From: Lophius americanus
Lineage: Eukaryota > Chordata > Actinopteri > Lophiiformes > Lophiidae
NCBI GenBank assembly: GCA_037951165.1
Contig: JBBDHG010000015.1
Coordinates: forward strand, 6,862,501 to 6,926,500
Direction of reading: 5' to 3'
Length of the DNA: 64,000 nt
Positions 1 through 10,092 of the stretch are shown in pieces. Each line of letters starts with the position of its first letter. Position 1 is the first letter of the stretch. Below the pieces are notes generated by a model. That model saw nothing but the letters and a program-made list of their open reading frames with translations, was not told the DNA's origin and did not search any database. The position numbers and the translations under genes were made by a program.

Positions 1-524
1 TAAAATCAAGTCCAGAAGAAAACACATTAAATCCCGCTGGAAACTTTGGAGATGCCAGTTGAAAGGCTAAATCCCACAAGAACAAAAGTGGTTCAGAACC
101 ACCAATTTCCCCCTTCTGAAGCAGCGAATAAAAATTGGAGGAGAAACACTGAAGGGTCTAAGAGCATGTCAAGATTTCTGTTTTCAGGTTGAATCATGTG
201 ATGAGGGGTTTCTGCCTTTTTCTCATAACAAAAACTGCCCTGATCACATGATTGACACCCAGCTTCCGATGGAACACATCAAATATTTGTCTGTAGATGA
301 AATACAGCTGTTCTGATTAAATGCATCGGTACGTGTCAACACCATATACTATTAAATCATAGCCCATGTATCCAGTTGCACCGAAATCTTCAATCAGAAT
401 TAAGAAAAGTATCCATTTAAACACAGCTAGGGATATTTTCTTGAACCTGGAGCTTAATTCAACCAAAATGTTTATTCAGTAATTTATTTTTTTATCAGCA
501 AAAATGAAAAGAGGACTGAAGCCG
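1..524. other. Anonymous AT-rich sequence
   Basis: No supported gene or recognisable repeat is visible here. Confidence 0.5.
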
Positions 525-527
525 ACA

Positions 528-828
528 CAAGCCAATATTGGGCGAGATAGCCGGGAAGACCTTGGGCAAGTTCATCACAGGGCCAACACATATAGACAGA
601 CAACTAATCACACTCATGCCTACGGACAATTTTAGAGTCAACAATTCAGCAATAATGCATGTTTTTGGACTGTGGGAGGGAGCCTGGGTCACCAGAGGGA
701 ACCAACGCGAGCAGAGGGAGAACTCGCAAACTCCAAACAGAAACGTAGGTGGAAAGCCAGAGGTGGATTTTGAGCCAGAACCGTGTTGCTGTAAGGCTGC
801 ACACTGGCTACAGATATTAAAGGGTACT
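528..828 (-). repeat. tRNA-headed SINE with RTE-like tail, minus orientation, degenerate
   Basis: The minus strand matches the order of blocks seen in the near-complete copy at 37738-38090: a tRNA-like head, a block on this strand reading TTTGGACTGTGGGAGG (a header-line-like motif shared by many fish copies), a block reading ACGGACAATTTTAGAGTC, and a tail containing TGTCTATATGTGTTGG. The head (right end) is decayed. Two overlapping open frames of 98 and 126 residues lie inside it on opposite strands and are repeat artefacts. Confidence 0.7.
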
Positions 829-1040
829 TTGTGAAATTTGTTACCAGCTGGGATGAGAGCTCGATGAAGTGCCATTAGGGATATTGTTATGCCTTTCAGG
901 ATTATAGCTGAATTTTTTTTTCAAGATTTAAGTAGGCTGAGTTCCTAATTTCTCCTCAGACTATTGAAAACCTGTTTTGAAGGAAGGTTGTTGAAGTTTT
1001 TTACCATTTAAACAGTTCATCCCATCTTCCCTTAATATCT
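829..1040. other. Anonymous sequence
   Basis: Nothing recognisable is present between the SINE and the short LINE-type tail. Confidence 0.4.
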
Positions 1041-1045
1041 ACATA

Positions 1046-1130
1046 TAATAATAATAATAATAATACATTTAATTTATAATGCACTTTACATTTGGATCAA
1101 ATCTCAAAGTACTATATATAGATATAGTTT
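1046..1130 (-). repeat. LINE-type 3' tail fragment with (TAA)n
   Basis: A run of TAA triplets is followed by a segment whose reverse complement resembles the 'CTTTGAG...AAAGTGCATTATAAATTAAA' end typical of L2-type LINEs. A second such fragment is at 14278-14335. Only the tail is present. Confidence 0.45.
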
Positions 1131-1724
1131 AAAGTTCAAACAGAAAAAAATAACTTTTTCTTCTCTACAATCTTATTGCCTTTAAAAAACCCAGGTAAGA
1201 CTATATTTCGCCATCTGTATGATGACGCTCTGGTGATTTATCAGGTTTGCCCTTGTTTGGATTTTCTATTGCACTGGCTCATTTATACATTGGGTTTTCG
1301 GTGACATTTCACCTTTTTGATGTTGGAGGTTGATTAATGAAGCTCTAAATAAATGAAGCAGCTATGGGGACATTGATTTCAAGGGATCTATAAAAACCCA
1401 AGACAAACAAAATGGCGAAATCTTGGGCAATAACATTCCAATCTCTCCATGAAAGACATAATCCTGATCCTCACCCACCACAATGCCCAACTCAACCTTT
1501 AGAATTTGATTAACACCCATACATTTACTATGTTGTTATGATGTATGATGGCTATCTTTTCGGTTAGACGCAAGACCTTAATGTGATTGATTAATTTCAA
1601 AAAATGTTTTTAGGTTGTTTATCTTTGTATATTGCCTGTTATTGAAGGTACAAGTTCTTTGTGGTGTCCTATGGAAGCAATGTCAACATTAAATAATGCA
1701 GGTTAGATTTCTGCATCTTCCTCC
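1131..1724. other. Anonymous sequence
   Basis: No gene or named repeat can be supported here. Confidence 0.4.
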
Positions 1725-1727
1725 TGT

Positions 1728-2238
1728 CTGGCATAAAACTGAAGTCCCTCTCTGGCCTCCAGCTAGTTCAAAATACAGCAGCAAGGCTTCTTACTGGCTT
1801 TGACAGGCAGTATCTCATCACTCCAGTCCTGTAGACCCTCCACTAGCTACCTGTATATATTAGAATTGATTTTAAGATTTGAATGATCACTTTTAAAGCA
1901 CAGTTCTGACTCCCTTCTGCATAACAGAAATATTGTGGTTGTTCCTAATTTGTGGCTTCTAAAGTTGTCAGTGCCTTTGCCATTAGGGCCAGTTGGCTTT
2001 GAAACGACCCGCCTGAAGAGATAAGGCTTACGAATATGTGCCTTTTTTTAAATCTCTTCTTAAAACTCACTTCTAAAGACGTGCTTTCAGAAAATATTGT
2101 TGTTCTTTAATGACAGTGTTTAATGCGCCTCTGCCTTCATATTGAATTTTACTGCCTTCGGTTTTATTGTCAAAGCATTTAAACTCCTTTTTTTAACGGT
2201 GCTATATAATTAAAATTATTCTGAAAAGTTATTACTAT
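1728..2238 (+). mobile_element. L2-clade LINE 3' relic (RT C-terminal region plus tail)
   Basis: Conceptual translation in shifting frames gives LQLVQNTAARLLTGF, ITPVL, LPVYIRIDFKI and NDPPEEIRL in this order. These correspond to the region after the RT domain of L2-type LINEs (consensus form: KLQ..QN.AAR.LT, HITPVL..LHWLPV..RI.FK). The copy ends in GGTGCTATATAATTAAAATTATT, matching the usual AGCGCTATATAAATAAA-type 3' end. Several stops and shifts make it a dead, 5'-truncated copy. The same blocks occur, better preserved, at 57300-58195. Confidence 0.75.
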
Positions 2239-4598
2239 TTAACAAAAAAGTAATTTCAGGCTCTTTCCAAATTGGAGCAAATCTTGACCGTATGCTTAAC
2301 AACAGTGGCAAGAAAAGTATGTCTTTTAACAGGCAGGAAATTCTAGGAGATCCACAGGACAGCCCACTGCCTCGGCTGGGTTTGGTATGGGTAGAGTTGA
2401 GAAAGCAAGAGAGAGGGGAGAGAGGGCAACGCTCTCCTAACCTGTATAAGTACTATCAATCTATTGTCACCTAGAAGTTTCATAGTGGGCATTAACCAGG
2501 TCCACATCCTGATCCATGATTAAACCTACTGCTATGGCTCTATAATCTAATCATAGGAACCTGTGTGATAAGACTGCAAAAACACTTTTGGGAAGAATTC
2601 AGGTTGTAACTAGAATGAACATGAAGAGTTTTCCAGCAGTCCAAACCTAAAGGAGCACTAACAGCTTACCAAAGCCGTTAGTGTTAGTCAAAAGGGAAAG
2701 TTCTAAAGCTCAGTTCACAATAAATGGCATGTTAAATTTAGCAAACGTCGCATTGGATCTCTCACGTCACCCTCTAGATATAAGCCCTGCTCTTCCTAGA
2801 TGGATGCAAACCATCAACCATGACCAACGTAAACCCAAATGCTGCTTTGGGTTTGATGAGGAAGTCACAGTTACATTTGAAAACTAAAACGCTGCCGTGT
2901 CTGGTTTCACAACATTACCCGGATGCAGACAACGACTGCAGCGTCTTCCACTCCCCCATCAGTGTGATACTGACATCCAGATCTGTGATGTTTGGAGAAT
3001 CTCAATGGTGATGGGCTTTCAGATTACACAGATTTTTCGCTTGAGTTAAAAATGTTCAGTGAGGTGAAAGACATGGATAATAACACAAATTTGCACTGTT
3101 TGCGTGACTCCTGGCTTTACTGCTGTGCATGAATTTGTCACTTTCTATGCACATCTGAACAAAAAACAATGAGTTCTGTTTTTTTCTGAAGAAGCACCTC
3201 GCAAGAAGAAAACCCAGAGATTATCAGTAAAAGACAGGAAATAGATAGAGTAGTCTAACATGTTCGTGTTTAAAAGCGGGAGGAGAGGCTGCAGCAAACA
3301 GATTATGCGGCGAAACATGGCTCATGCAGCGTTCCATGTGAACGCAGCATAACCCTCCTCCTAAACACAGAGCTGCTTAAAACTTCTACCAAAATCCTTT
3401 AATATTACCTTTTAAGTTTGAGCACATTTTCCATATAAATCTCTATGACTGTAATAAAGCAAAAGCGCTTTGCTCTCATACAGCCATAACTTACATACAT
3501 TAACGGTTTTTTGTGGTCGTCCCTGTTTTGGATTATCCAATGCTGAGACTTACAGCGCTACACTTCTGAAATACCAGTAAAATGTGGAAAGAATGTTCCA
3601 CAAGTCTTCTCTTTAACAATGACTCATATGTGCACACTCTCTGGCCAGTCATGTTCCACATGGCCTGCAATCAGCTGTTTGTGACTATATATGTGTAATC
3701 ATGTTGTTATCCATTATTTTTTGTTGCTTGATAATGTATCATTGATAATGAAATGTGTAAGACAGTTGGCTGTAATGTCTTTTGATGATTGATTTGATTA
3801 ATTTATTATCCAGCTAAGTTTATTAGAAAGCACATTTTACACTAAATGAAAATTGTAAGAAAGGAGCACTGAAAAAGTCAAGATGGGTCTTTTGATTTTG
3901 CCATATTTTACACATTTTCATGATCAGACGTTCATTTGGATTCTTTGTCATGTTACAACAACAATAAAAATCCAACAATTATTGTTCTACTACATTTGTA
4001 CAATTATTATTCTACATACTGTACATGTGGAGTTTTATATAGCCAGGACCCAAATCCACACAATTAAGGATGCTGAAAAGGTGAAGTGAACTAAAATCAA
4101 GGGCAAGTTAGCCAACTTACAACTTTCTCATTTCATATACACGAAAAAGCTGTATAAAGAAAAACATTAGGAGCGTGGTGAAAAGGCTCTAAAGGATCCA
4201 CAGGATGTTTGGGTTTGCTTCTGTAACGTCACTAGTGCGCCAGAGGAATCTTGGATCAACCCAATTCTGATCCAATAAGAGCTGTTTTACTCAGATCACA
4301 ATTCAAACCTTTGATTCTTCTCCAGCGCTGGTTATATATTTAATGTTTTCTAAAACCTTATTTCCTGCTGGAAATTATTTTAGACTATAATCACTCTTTA
4401 CATTTTCATCTTTTGTTGCTTTAAATTACCTCCGGAAAGTGGAGAAAGAGTGCATCCTCAAAAAATAGCTATAGTTATTATAGCTTATAGCTATAGTCAT
4501 AATAGTTATTTTCACCATTAAGAACAAACACCCATTTCTACTTAAAGGGAGGCTGATATAATATAGAAGAACAGACCACACTTTTTTATATAATTTTT
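2239..4598. other. Anonymous AT-rich stretch without supported genes
   Basis: Short open frames of 60-68 codons occur, but they lack family resemblance, splice context or compositional bias. Short palindromic TATAGCTATAG motifs recur at 4465-4505. I see no gene. Confidence 0.5.
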
Positions 4599-4599
4599 T

Positions 4600-5614
4600 C
4601 GGCCGTCCAATCTCTGTACTGTCGGAGTCAGAGTCTGGTTCGCATTGCCTTCAGAAAGTCAGATTTGTTTCCAGTTGCGGTTGGACTCCGCCAAGGCTGC
4701 CCTTTCTCACCGATTCTGTTCTTAATTTTTATGGACAAAATTTCTAGGCGCAGCCAAGTTGCGGAGGGTCTCGGGTTCGGTGGCCTTAGGAACCTGTCTC
4801 TGCTTTTTGCGGATGATGCTGTCCTGTTGGCACATTCGAACACTGACCTCCGGCACGCACTGGGACGATTTGCAGCCGAGTGTGAAGCGGCTGGGATGAG
4901 AATCAGCACCTCTAAGTCTGATGCCATGGTTCTCAGCCGGAAAAAGGTAGAGTGCTCACTCCGGATTGGGGAGGAGTTCCAAAAGGAAGAGTTCAAGTAT
5001 CTCGGGATCTTTTTCTGGAGTGAGGGAAAAAGGGAGCGGGAGATGGACAGACGGATCGGGGCAGCGTCTCCAGTGATGCGGACGCTATATCGATCCGTTG
5101 TGGTGAAGAGAGAGCTGAGCCAAAAGGCAAAGCTATCGATTTACCGGTCCATTTACGTTCCGACCCTCACCTATGGTCATGAACTGTGGGTCATGACCGA
5201 AAGAATGAGATCGCGGATACAAGCGGCTAAAATTAGTTTTTTCTGCAGTGTGGCTGGGTTCAGCCTTAGCGATAGGGTGAGGAGCTCAGACATTCGGGAG
5301 AGGGTCAAAGTAGAGCCGCTGCTCCTCCGCATCGAGAGGAGTCGGTTGAGGTGGTTCGGGCATCTAGTCAGGATGCCCCCCGGACGCCACTCTTGGGAGG
5401 TGTTTCGGGCATGTCCATCTGGGAGGAGACCCCGGGTCAGACCTAAGACATGCTGGAGAGATAACATCTCTCGGCTGGCGAGGGAACGCCTCGGAATCCT
5501 CCTAGAGGAGTTGGTGGATGTGGCCGGGGAGAGGAAAGTCTGGGCTTCCCTGCTGAAACTGCTGCCCCCGCAAACCGGACCCGGATAAGCGGAGGATAAT
5601 GAACAAACGAACAA
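4600..5614 (+). mobile_element. Rex3: 5'-truncated Rex3-like RTE LINE copy
   Basis: The insertion starts inside the RT coding region; the endonuclease and N-terminal RT are absent. It ends shortly after the stop codon in CCCGGATAAGCGGAGGATAA followed by a short ATGAA/CAAACGAA-type tail. A very short 3' UTR with a simple-repeat tail is characteristic of Rex3 and other RTE LINEs in fish. The element is much more GC-rich than its flanks. Its RT frame is open, so it is probably the youngest LINE copy here. Five related but decayed fragments lie between 30 and 46 kb on the other strand. Confidence 0.85.
4605..5588 (+). CDS. Partial reverse transcriptase ORF of a Rex3-like LINE
   Basis: This open frame of about 327 codons encodes the C-terminal part of a non-LTR retrotransposon reverse transcriptase, the enzyme that copies element RNA at a nicked target. 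Counting from codon 4665: GLRQGCPFSPILF (residues 7-19) is the RT motif preceding the catalytic box, and LLFADDAVLL (46-55) holds the FADD active site with both aspartates intact. RISTSKSDAMVLSRKK and FKYLGIFF follow as later RT motifs. The rest is the thumb and C-terminal region with TLTYGHELWVMTERMRSRIQ and RLRWFGHLVRMPPGR, diagnostic of fish Rex3/RTE elements. The frame runs upstream into the truncation point, so no native start exists and the stated start is only the first clearly element-like codon. It cannot be an autonomous protein because the endonuclease and RT fingers are missing. Confidence 0.85.
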   Translation, partial: VQSLYCRSQSLVRIAFRKSDLFPVAVGLRQGCPFSPILFLIFMDKISRRSQVAEGLGFGGLRNLSLLFADDAVLLAHSNTDLRHALGRFAAECEAAGMRISTSKSDAMVLSRKKVECSLRIGEEFQKEEFKYLGIFFWSEGKREREMDRRIGAASPVMRTLYRSVVVKRELSQKAKLSIYRSIYVPTLTYGHELWVMTERMRSRIQAAKISFFCSVAGFSLSDRVRSSDIRERVKVEPLLLRIERSRLRWFGHLVRMPPGRHSWEVFRACPSGRRPRVRPKTCWRDNISRLARERLGILLEELVDVAGERKVWASLLKLLPPQTGPG

Positions 5615-7284
5615 TATTCTCCTATTGCATTTTGTATCAATTTGTTAAATCATAGTGTTGCTACAAATGTTAAATAGATTAAAAACTCAGCTGAAAACTA
5701 GCAAACAAGCAATTAAACAAACTGAAAAGTAACACTTCATGAGTTAAAAATTAAGGAAAAAGCTGTGAAAGGAATTTTTGATAGAATATTAAACATTGTG
5801 GCACACTCGTAAATAATACATTTGCTTTATTAATATTTGCATTTAATAGTAAAAATATTTCAACTCTTATATATTTTTTATTATTTTGGAATCAAAACAG
5901 GGAATCAGAATCAAAGCAATTCAACTTATACACAACCCCACTTTTAATGTCATCAAAAACTTTTCTAGAATGGTTCATTATCTTCTTTTCCTTGAAATAT
6001 ACTTTCCTGAGGAAACTTTCTTCTCCTTAGTTGAATGTGATTATAAGGTTATGCATTATATAGCGTTAAAACCGTTTTTTTGGCCTAAACAGGCTGTGTA
6101 ATGTGGCAGTTGATTCTCCGAGGATATTACTATCTGCTAATCAAGGGAACAACACTCTTGCATCAATGAATGTCCAATAAACAATTTACCCAGGTGAGTA
6201 GTATATATTTCAATGAGCATATCTTGAATTAGCAGCCTATAAAAAAAGCGGCTGGGGAATTTATTAGTTATGGAGCTAAATGAGAGAAATGGAGCTCGCT
6301 GCTGCAGTGAGGTTCATTTTAAAGCACAAAAGAGACTATCACAGCAGGGGGGGACAGCCTCAGAGGATAATGGGAATACGCTCACAAAAGGTAAGGGTTG
6401 CTGTATGAGTTTTGAACGCGGATCACAGAGCATACATCAAAGCAGAGCTCTTCACCTCAGTTCTTCCTGAGTTCTTCCTGCATGTCCAATGTGTTTTCAT
6501 ATGTAGCTGTAATGTTGGCTTTCTACAGCAATAATGTGTGATTATTTTACTGGAATGGAGCAGGTTTGTCAACCCAACACCTATGTACCTCTCTGATGAA
6601 CGTATATATCTATATAAGAGACTTGTACTTTAATTATTGCTAGCCGGAGGCGTAGATGTTTTCGCCATGGCTGGAGTCTGCAGGCTTATCCACCAAAATC
6701 CAAATTATTAATGAAGCTCAAGGAAGGGACAGGGCGGTACCGTGTGTGGCCGTAACAGGGGGGTATAAAGTTATAAAAATTATCCATAAAATATTTTTTG
6801 AGGTATGCCTGGAAAACAGTGTTTTCACTAAAAAGCTTCCCCTGGTGAGTAAAACACGATGAGGCATATTTTTCTGTGTGAGTCCAAGAGACAAGTTACC
6901 GATCTCGGCACAAAACATGGTGTTTTTAATCAAAAACTAAAAAAAACTTTACGACAAAGATACGTTTTTTTGGATGACATCTAGGCTACTACATGAGAAT
7001 CTATCACGCGAAATGCAACAAATAGCCAATACTGAATTCATAGGGTCATTGCGTTGTTAGAAAAAAAAAAACAACTCGAACACGGAAAATGACATATTCC
7101 AAAACAGATATACAGACAGTATATCCATTACTGTTTATTTATTGTTACACTGGGTTTTCTCTAATATATCTTCAAAGTATCATGTCAAATTGGCTATCAT
7201 GACGAAACATATTTCCTAAATATTTGTCCAAACCTGGACTAGACCTTTTGGTTCCAATGAGACCCATAGGGACCTGTTGGGCTT
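5615..7284. other. Anonymous sequence
   Basis: It contains no supported gene. Short frames at 5886-6101, 6270-6470 and 6656-6862 lack recognisable domains and are best read as chance. Confidence 0.5.
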
Positions 7285-7289
7285 TGGTT

Positions 7290-7425
7290 GGTTATCCACA
7301 CTCTAATATGTCGGCACTGTGATTGACTGCTGAATTGTCTAGGGTGTAACCCGCCTGTAACCCAATGTCAGCCGTAACCCTGTACAAGAAAAGTGGTTAT
7401 ATAGGATGAATGGATGTTTCATTTA
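7290..7425 (+). repeat. SINE tail fragment (RTE-tailed family)
   Basis: The segment carries GGGTGTAACCCGCCTGTAAC followed by CCAATGTCAGC and GAAAAGTGGTTATATAGGAT, the tail blocks of the family at 37738-38090. The head is missing. Confidence 0.6.
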
Positions 7426-7906
7426 ATTGGCTGGCTTTAGCACAGGAGGTAGAGTGGTCGATGTCCAGTCCGTGCATACTCTGTTCAATTGGTGCATGAA
7501 AGAAGGCGTCGTTAATGTTCCTAAGCAGGTGGCATTTTGCTTGGCAGCCTCTGCCACCACTGTAAGAATATTAGTGTGAAAGGGTGAGTCCTGGCTCATG
7601 TTGAAAAACGCTTTATTAAGTACAGTTCATTTACCATTTATGTTAATCCATGCCATTTTTGGAGAAAATGGTGCCCATTCTGAGGAGTTGGCACATGGAC
7701 TGTCCAAGACCAGTGTCTTCTGGCATGTGCAAAAGACCATCACGTTCGTCATTGTGCATATGGGTTTGTGACACAATCTTGTCTCTCCTTGACAAAGCAC
7801 CCAAGTAATGTTATGACATTATTACAGTTTTGAAAAGGCTTAATACCCCATCAATAATTTTAGGCGGTAACAAAGGCATTGTTGATTCTAAATGGTCATG
7901 GATGAA
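7426..7906. other. Anonymous sequence
   Basis: No supported feature was found in this stretch. Confidence 0.4.
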
Positions 7907-7955
7907 CCCTACTGGTTACCCTATATTGGTACAAGGTACCAATGAACCAGCAGGG
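7907..7955. repeat. Nested inverted repeat
   Basis: The outer arms CCCTACTGGTT (7907-7917) and AACCAGCAGGG (7945-7955) pair at 10 of 11 positions. The inner arms ATTGGTAC (7925-7932) and GTACCAAT (7936-7943) pair perfectly around a 3-nt loop. Confidence 0.7.
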
Positions 7956-7974
7956 AAATAACAAGGAAAAGAGT

Positions 7975-8140
7975 ACCCGCTCTCTCTCTAGGCTCATTCC
8001 AAGCTAACATAAAAAAACGATTTCCATATTTTCAACTGATAATACACATAGATATATCATTGTAAATATTATATTCCACATATTCCTACAGACTACCCTA
8101 CATTGTACACACTGTAACTTTAAAGATTACATCTAACCGT
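7975..8140 (+). repeat. Probable non-autonomous DNA transposon end (AAAGGTGCAGTG family)
   Basis: GGCTCATTCCAAGCTAACAT, ATATTATATTCCACATATT and GTACACACTGTAACTTTAAAG appear in this order. The last block is the right end of a fish short-TIR repeat whose left end reads TTAAAGGTGCAGTG, seen at 16635. Related pieces lie at 23085-23480 and 31135-31290. Superfamily is not determined. Confidence 0.45.
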
Positions 8141-8596
8141 ACATGATTCTGTTTTAAAACTCCAGCAGCGAACTCTCCTTCCAGCAGCTAATTTGTCCTT
8201 CAGTGGCATTGCTCAATTTAACACTGTACTCTGCTTGGTGATAAATTGTTCACAAGGCCTAAATTTCTAACATTTTTCCGGCAGGAGGAGGGAGGGAAAA
8301 TATCAAGCTGTCAAGAATGAATGGGGTATTCAACAGAGATTGATGATGATTGAAGTCTTACCATTACTATTTACTCTGCTACTGCATGATTAAAGTAAAG
8401 TCAAAAAGGTTTGAAGAGTTTGACAGTGCTGCACTCAAGATTATCAGGTAACACATGATTTTGCACACTTGAGGAAAGAAGTAGTCTTGTGCAATATCAA
8501 TTTCAGTATCAGTTATGCAAATTGTCTAATATTTGTAAGGGTTGGGGGTTTGGGTTACAGTTATATATACACTTGATTATCTAGGCAAATCAGCAG

Positions 8597-9245
8597 TTTA
8601 ATGGCCTAGCAGTATTTTTTTTGGAACCCAGCCATTGGTTCCAAAGAAAATACTGCTTGGTTATAGTCTCAGTAGTGCTTAAAGTAGGCCCCCAGAGTTA
8701 TAGACTGTATTAAGTATTCATATAATAAATTCTTTAAGAAGAAATCCTTTATTGATCACATATAGGCATACACAGTACAACAAAGTGAAAACATTTATCT
8801 GCACTTGACCCATCCCTTAGGGAGCAGTTGGCGACCCCTTTTAAGCATCCAGGAGCTAGGGTTTCAGGGTCTTACTCCAGGACCGATATTCTGATTGGAA
8901 GACGGTCGATCTACCCACTGAGCTAGAGCCATCCCATTATTATCAGGCCAAATAGAAGTTCGCTGGCCTAGATGTAACATACTTATGGCTGCCGTTGGAT
9001 CTAAAGGTTGTTGATTTGTGTTCCCGTTGTTTTGAGCTATTATTATTTTCAGACTGTATTATATGTACATATTATTAAAAAAAAGTGTGTACACAAAAAT
9101 CCGAAGTTCGATGGCCTAGCAGTACAAGAACCATCCTTTGGAACCAATGGTTGTTGGTTGGAGTTTCATTTATGAGTAGAGCCTGTCCCAAGAGAGAAAA
9201 TATGAACTTTATTATGTGTAGACTGTATTATGTGTTCATATTTCA
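8597..9245 (+). repeat. ~150-bp tandem repeat, about three degenerate units, interrupted by a SINE
   Basis: GGCCTAG recurs at 8603, 8965 and 9113, each followed about 90-107 bp later by AGACTGTATTA (8702, 9051, 9220). Removing the ~205-bp SINE between units 1 and 2 gives periods of roughly 142-169 bp throughout. The units also share an AGTT[TC][AG][AC]TGGCCTAG-like start, and units 1 and 3 share a TTGGAACC motif. Confidence 0.7.
8731..8937 (-). repeat. tRNA-derived SINE, minus orientation, near full length
   Basis: The reverse complement starts with a tRNA-like head (CTCTAGCTCAGTGGGTAGAT, an A-box-like block) and the anticodon-arm-like CGACCGTCTTCCAATC. It then shows GGGATGGGTCAAGTGCAG, TTTGTTGTACTGTGTA and the tail CAATAAAGGATTTCTTCTT. 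The same order of blocks is present at 35046-35302, so the two are copies of one family. It interrupts a tandem repeat. Confidence 0.8.
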
Positions 9246-9249
9246 TATG

Positions 9250-9985
9250 CATTAAAATGAGGGTTTGTAGAGTTACAATAAGTGTTGGGCTTTCTGAGCG
9301 GAATCAATATTTTTCCAAAAATGATGTTATCCTCTCGGACAAACTAAGAGCATAGGTACACAGAACTTAAAATACATGGACGCGCCATCTTGATGCATGT
9401 CCGGGACTCCATCTTTAGGGCTGGGTCCAGGGACTCGCTCAAGTTGTGCAGCACTTGTGCAGGTTTGTTAGGACTTGGTGCCTGATTCTGCTTTGGGACC
9501 TGGTTAGGTTTTTTGATTGACTATAAATTTAGTTGTATAAATTTAGTTGTTCACCCCAGGATTTGAATATCTTCATACCTGTAGATAGTGTCCAGTGGAT
9601 GTTGTCTTTTTCCATGTTGAATTTATCCTGTGCAAATTCTGCCTGTGAGGTTAGATATTTTGTTATTGTTTTTTTCATTTGTTTGACGTTTGACTGTTGC
9701 TGTTGGGTGAGATGTATTGAAAAGTTAATTATGGGGAAATAAATGTCTCCATCTGGAAGGTAGACAAGGCTTGTTTATATAAGGCGTTAAGTTGTTTGTT
9801 TGAAGTTTTTTTTAGCATCCTGGTCCCTGTTATTTCTTCCAATTGAAAACACTACTATTTTATATGTTGGTGTATTGGTTTTTCTTTTGCACACTTTGAG
9901 TAGACAGTAGATGTGTGTGCCGGATAACTGTCTAGATGGACGTGCAGGTTTGTGTGTGCTAGTATTTGGTAAATATTGGAATACT
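9250..9985. other. Anonymous sequence
   Basis: It contains no supported gene. A 69-codon frame at 9533-9742 has no recognisable domain. Confidence 0.4.
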
Positions 9986-10092
9986 CCAGGACTAGAACTG
10001 CTCGTTTGACCTTGATGGACAAGTCCTAGTCCTGGGGGATATGGGCGGGCGAGATGGTAGTTAAATGCGGCCTGAATGTGGCCGTATTTAAC
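9986..10092. repeat. Two adjacent inverted repeats
   Basis: CCAGGACTAG (9986-9995) pairs perfectly with CTAGTCCTGG (10026-10035). GTTAAATGCGGCC (10060-10072) pairs with GGCCGTATTTAAC (10080-10092) at 12 of 13 positions over a 7-nt loop. Confidence 0.65.
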
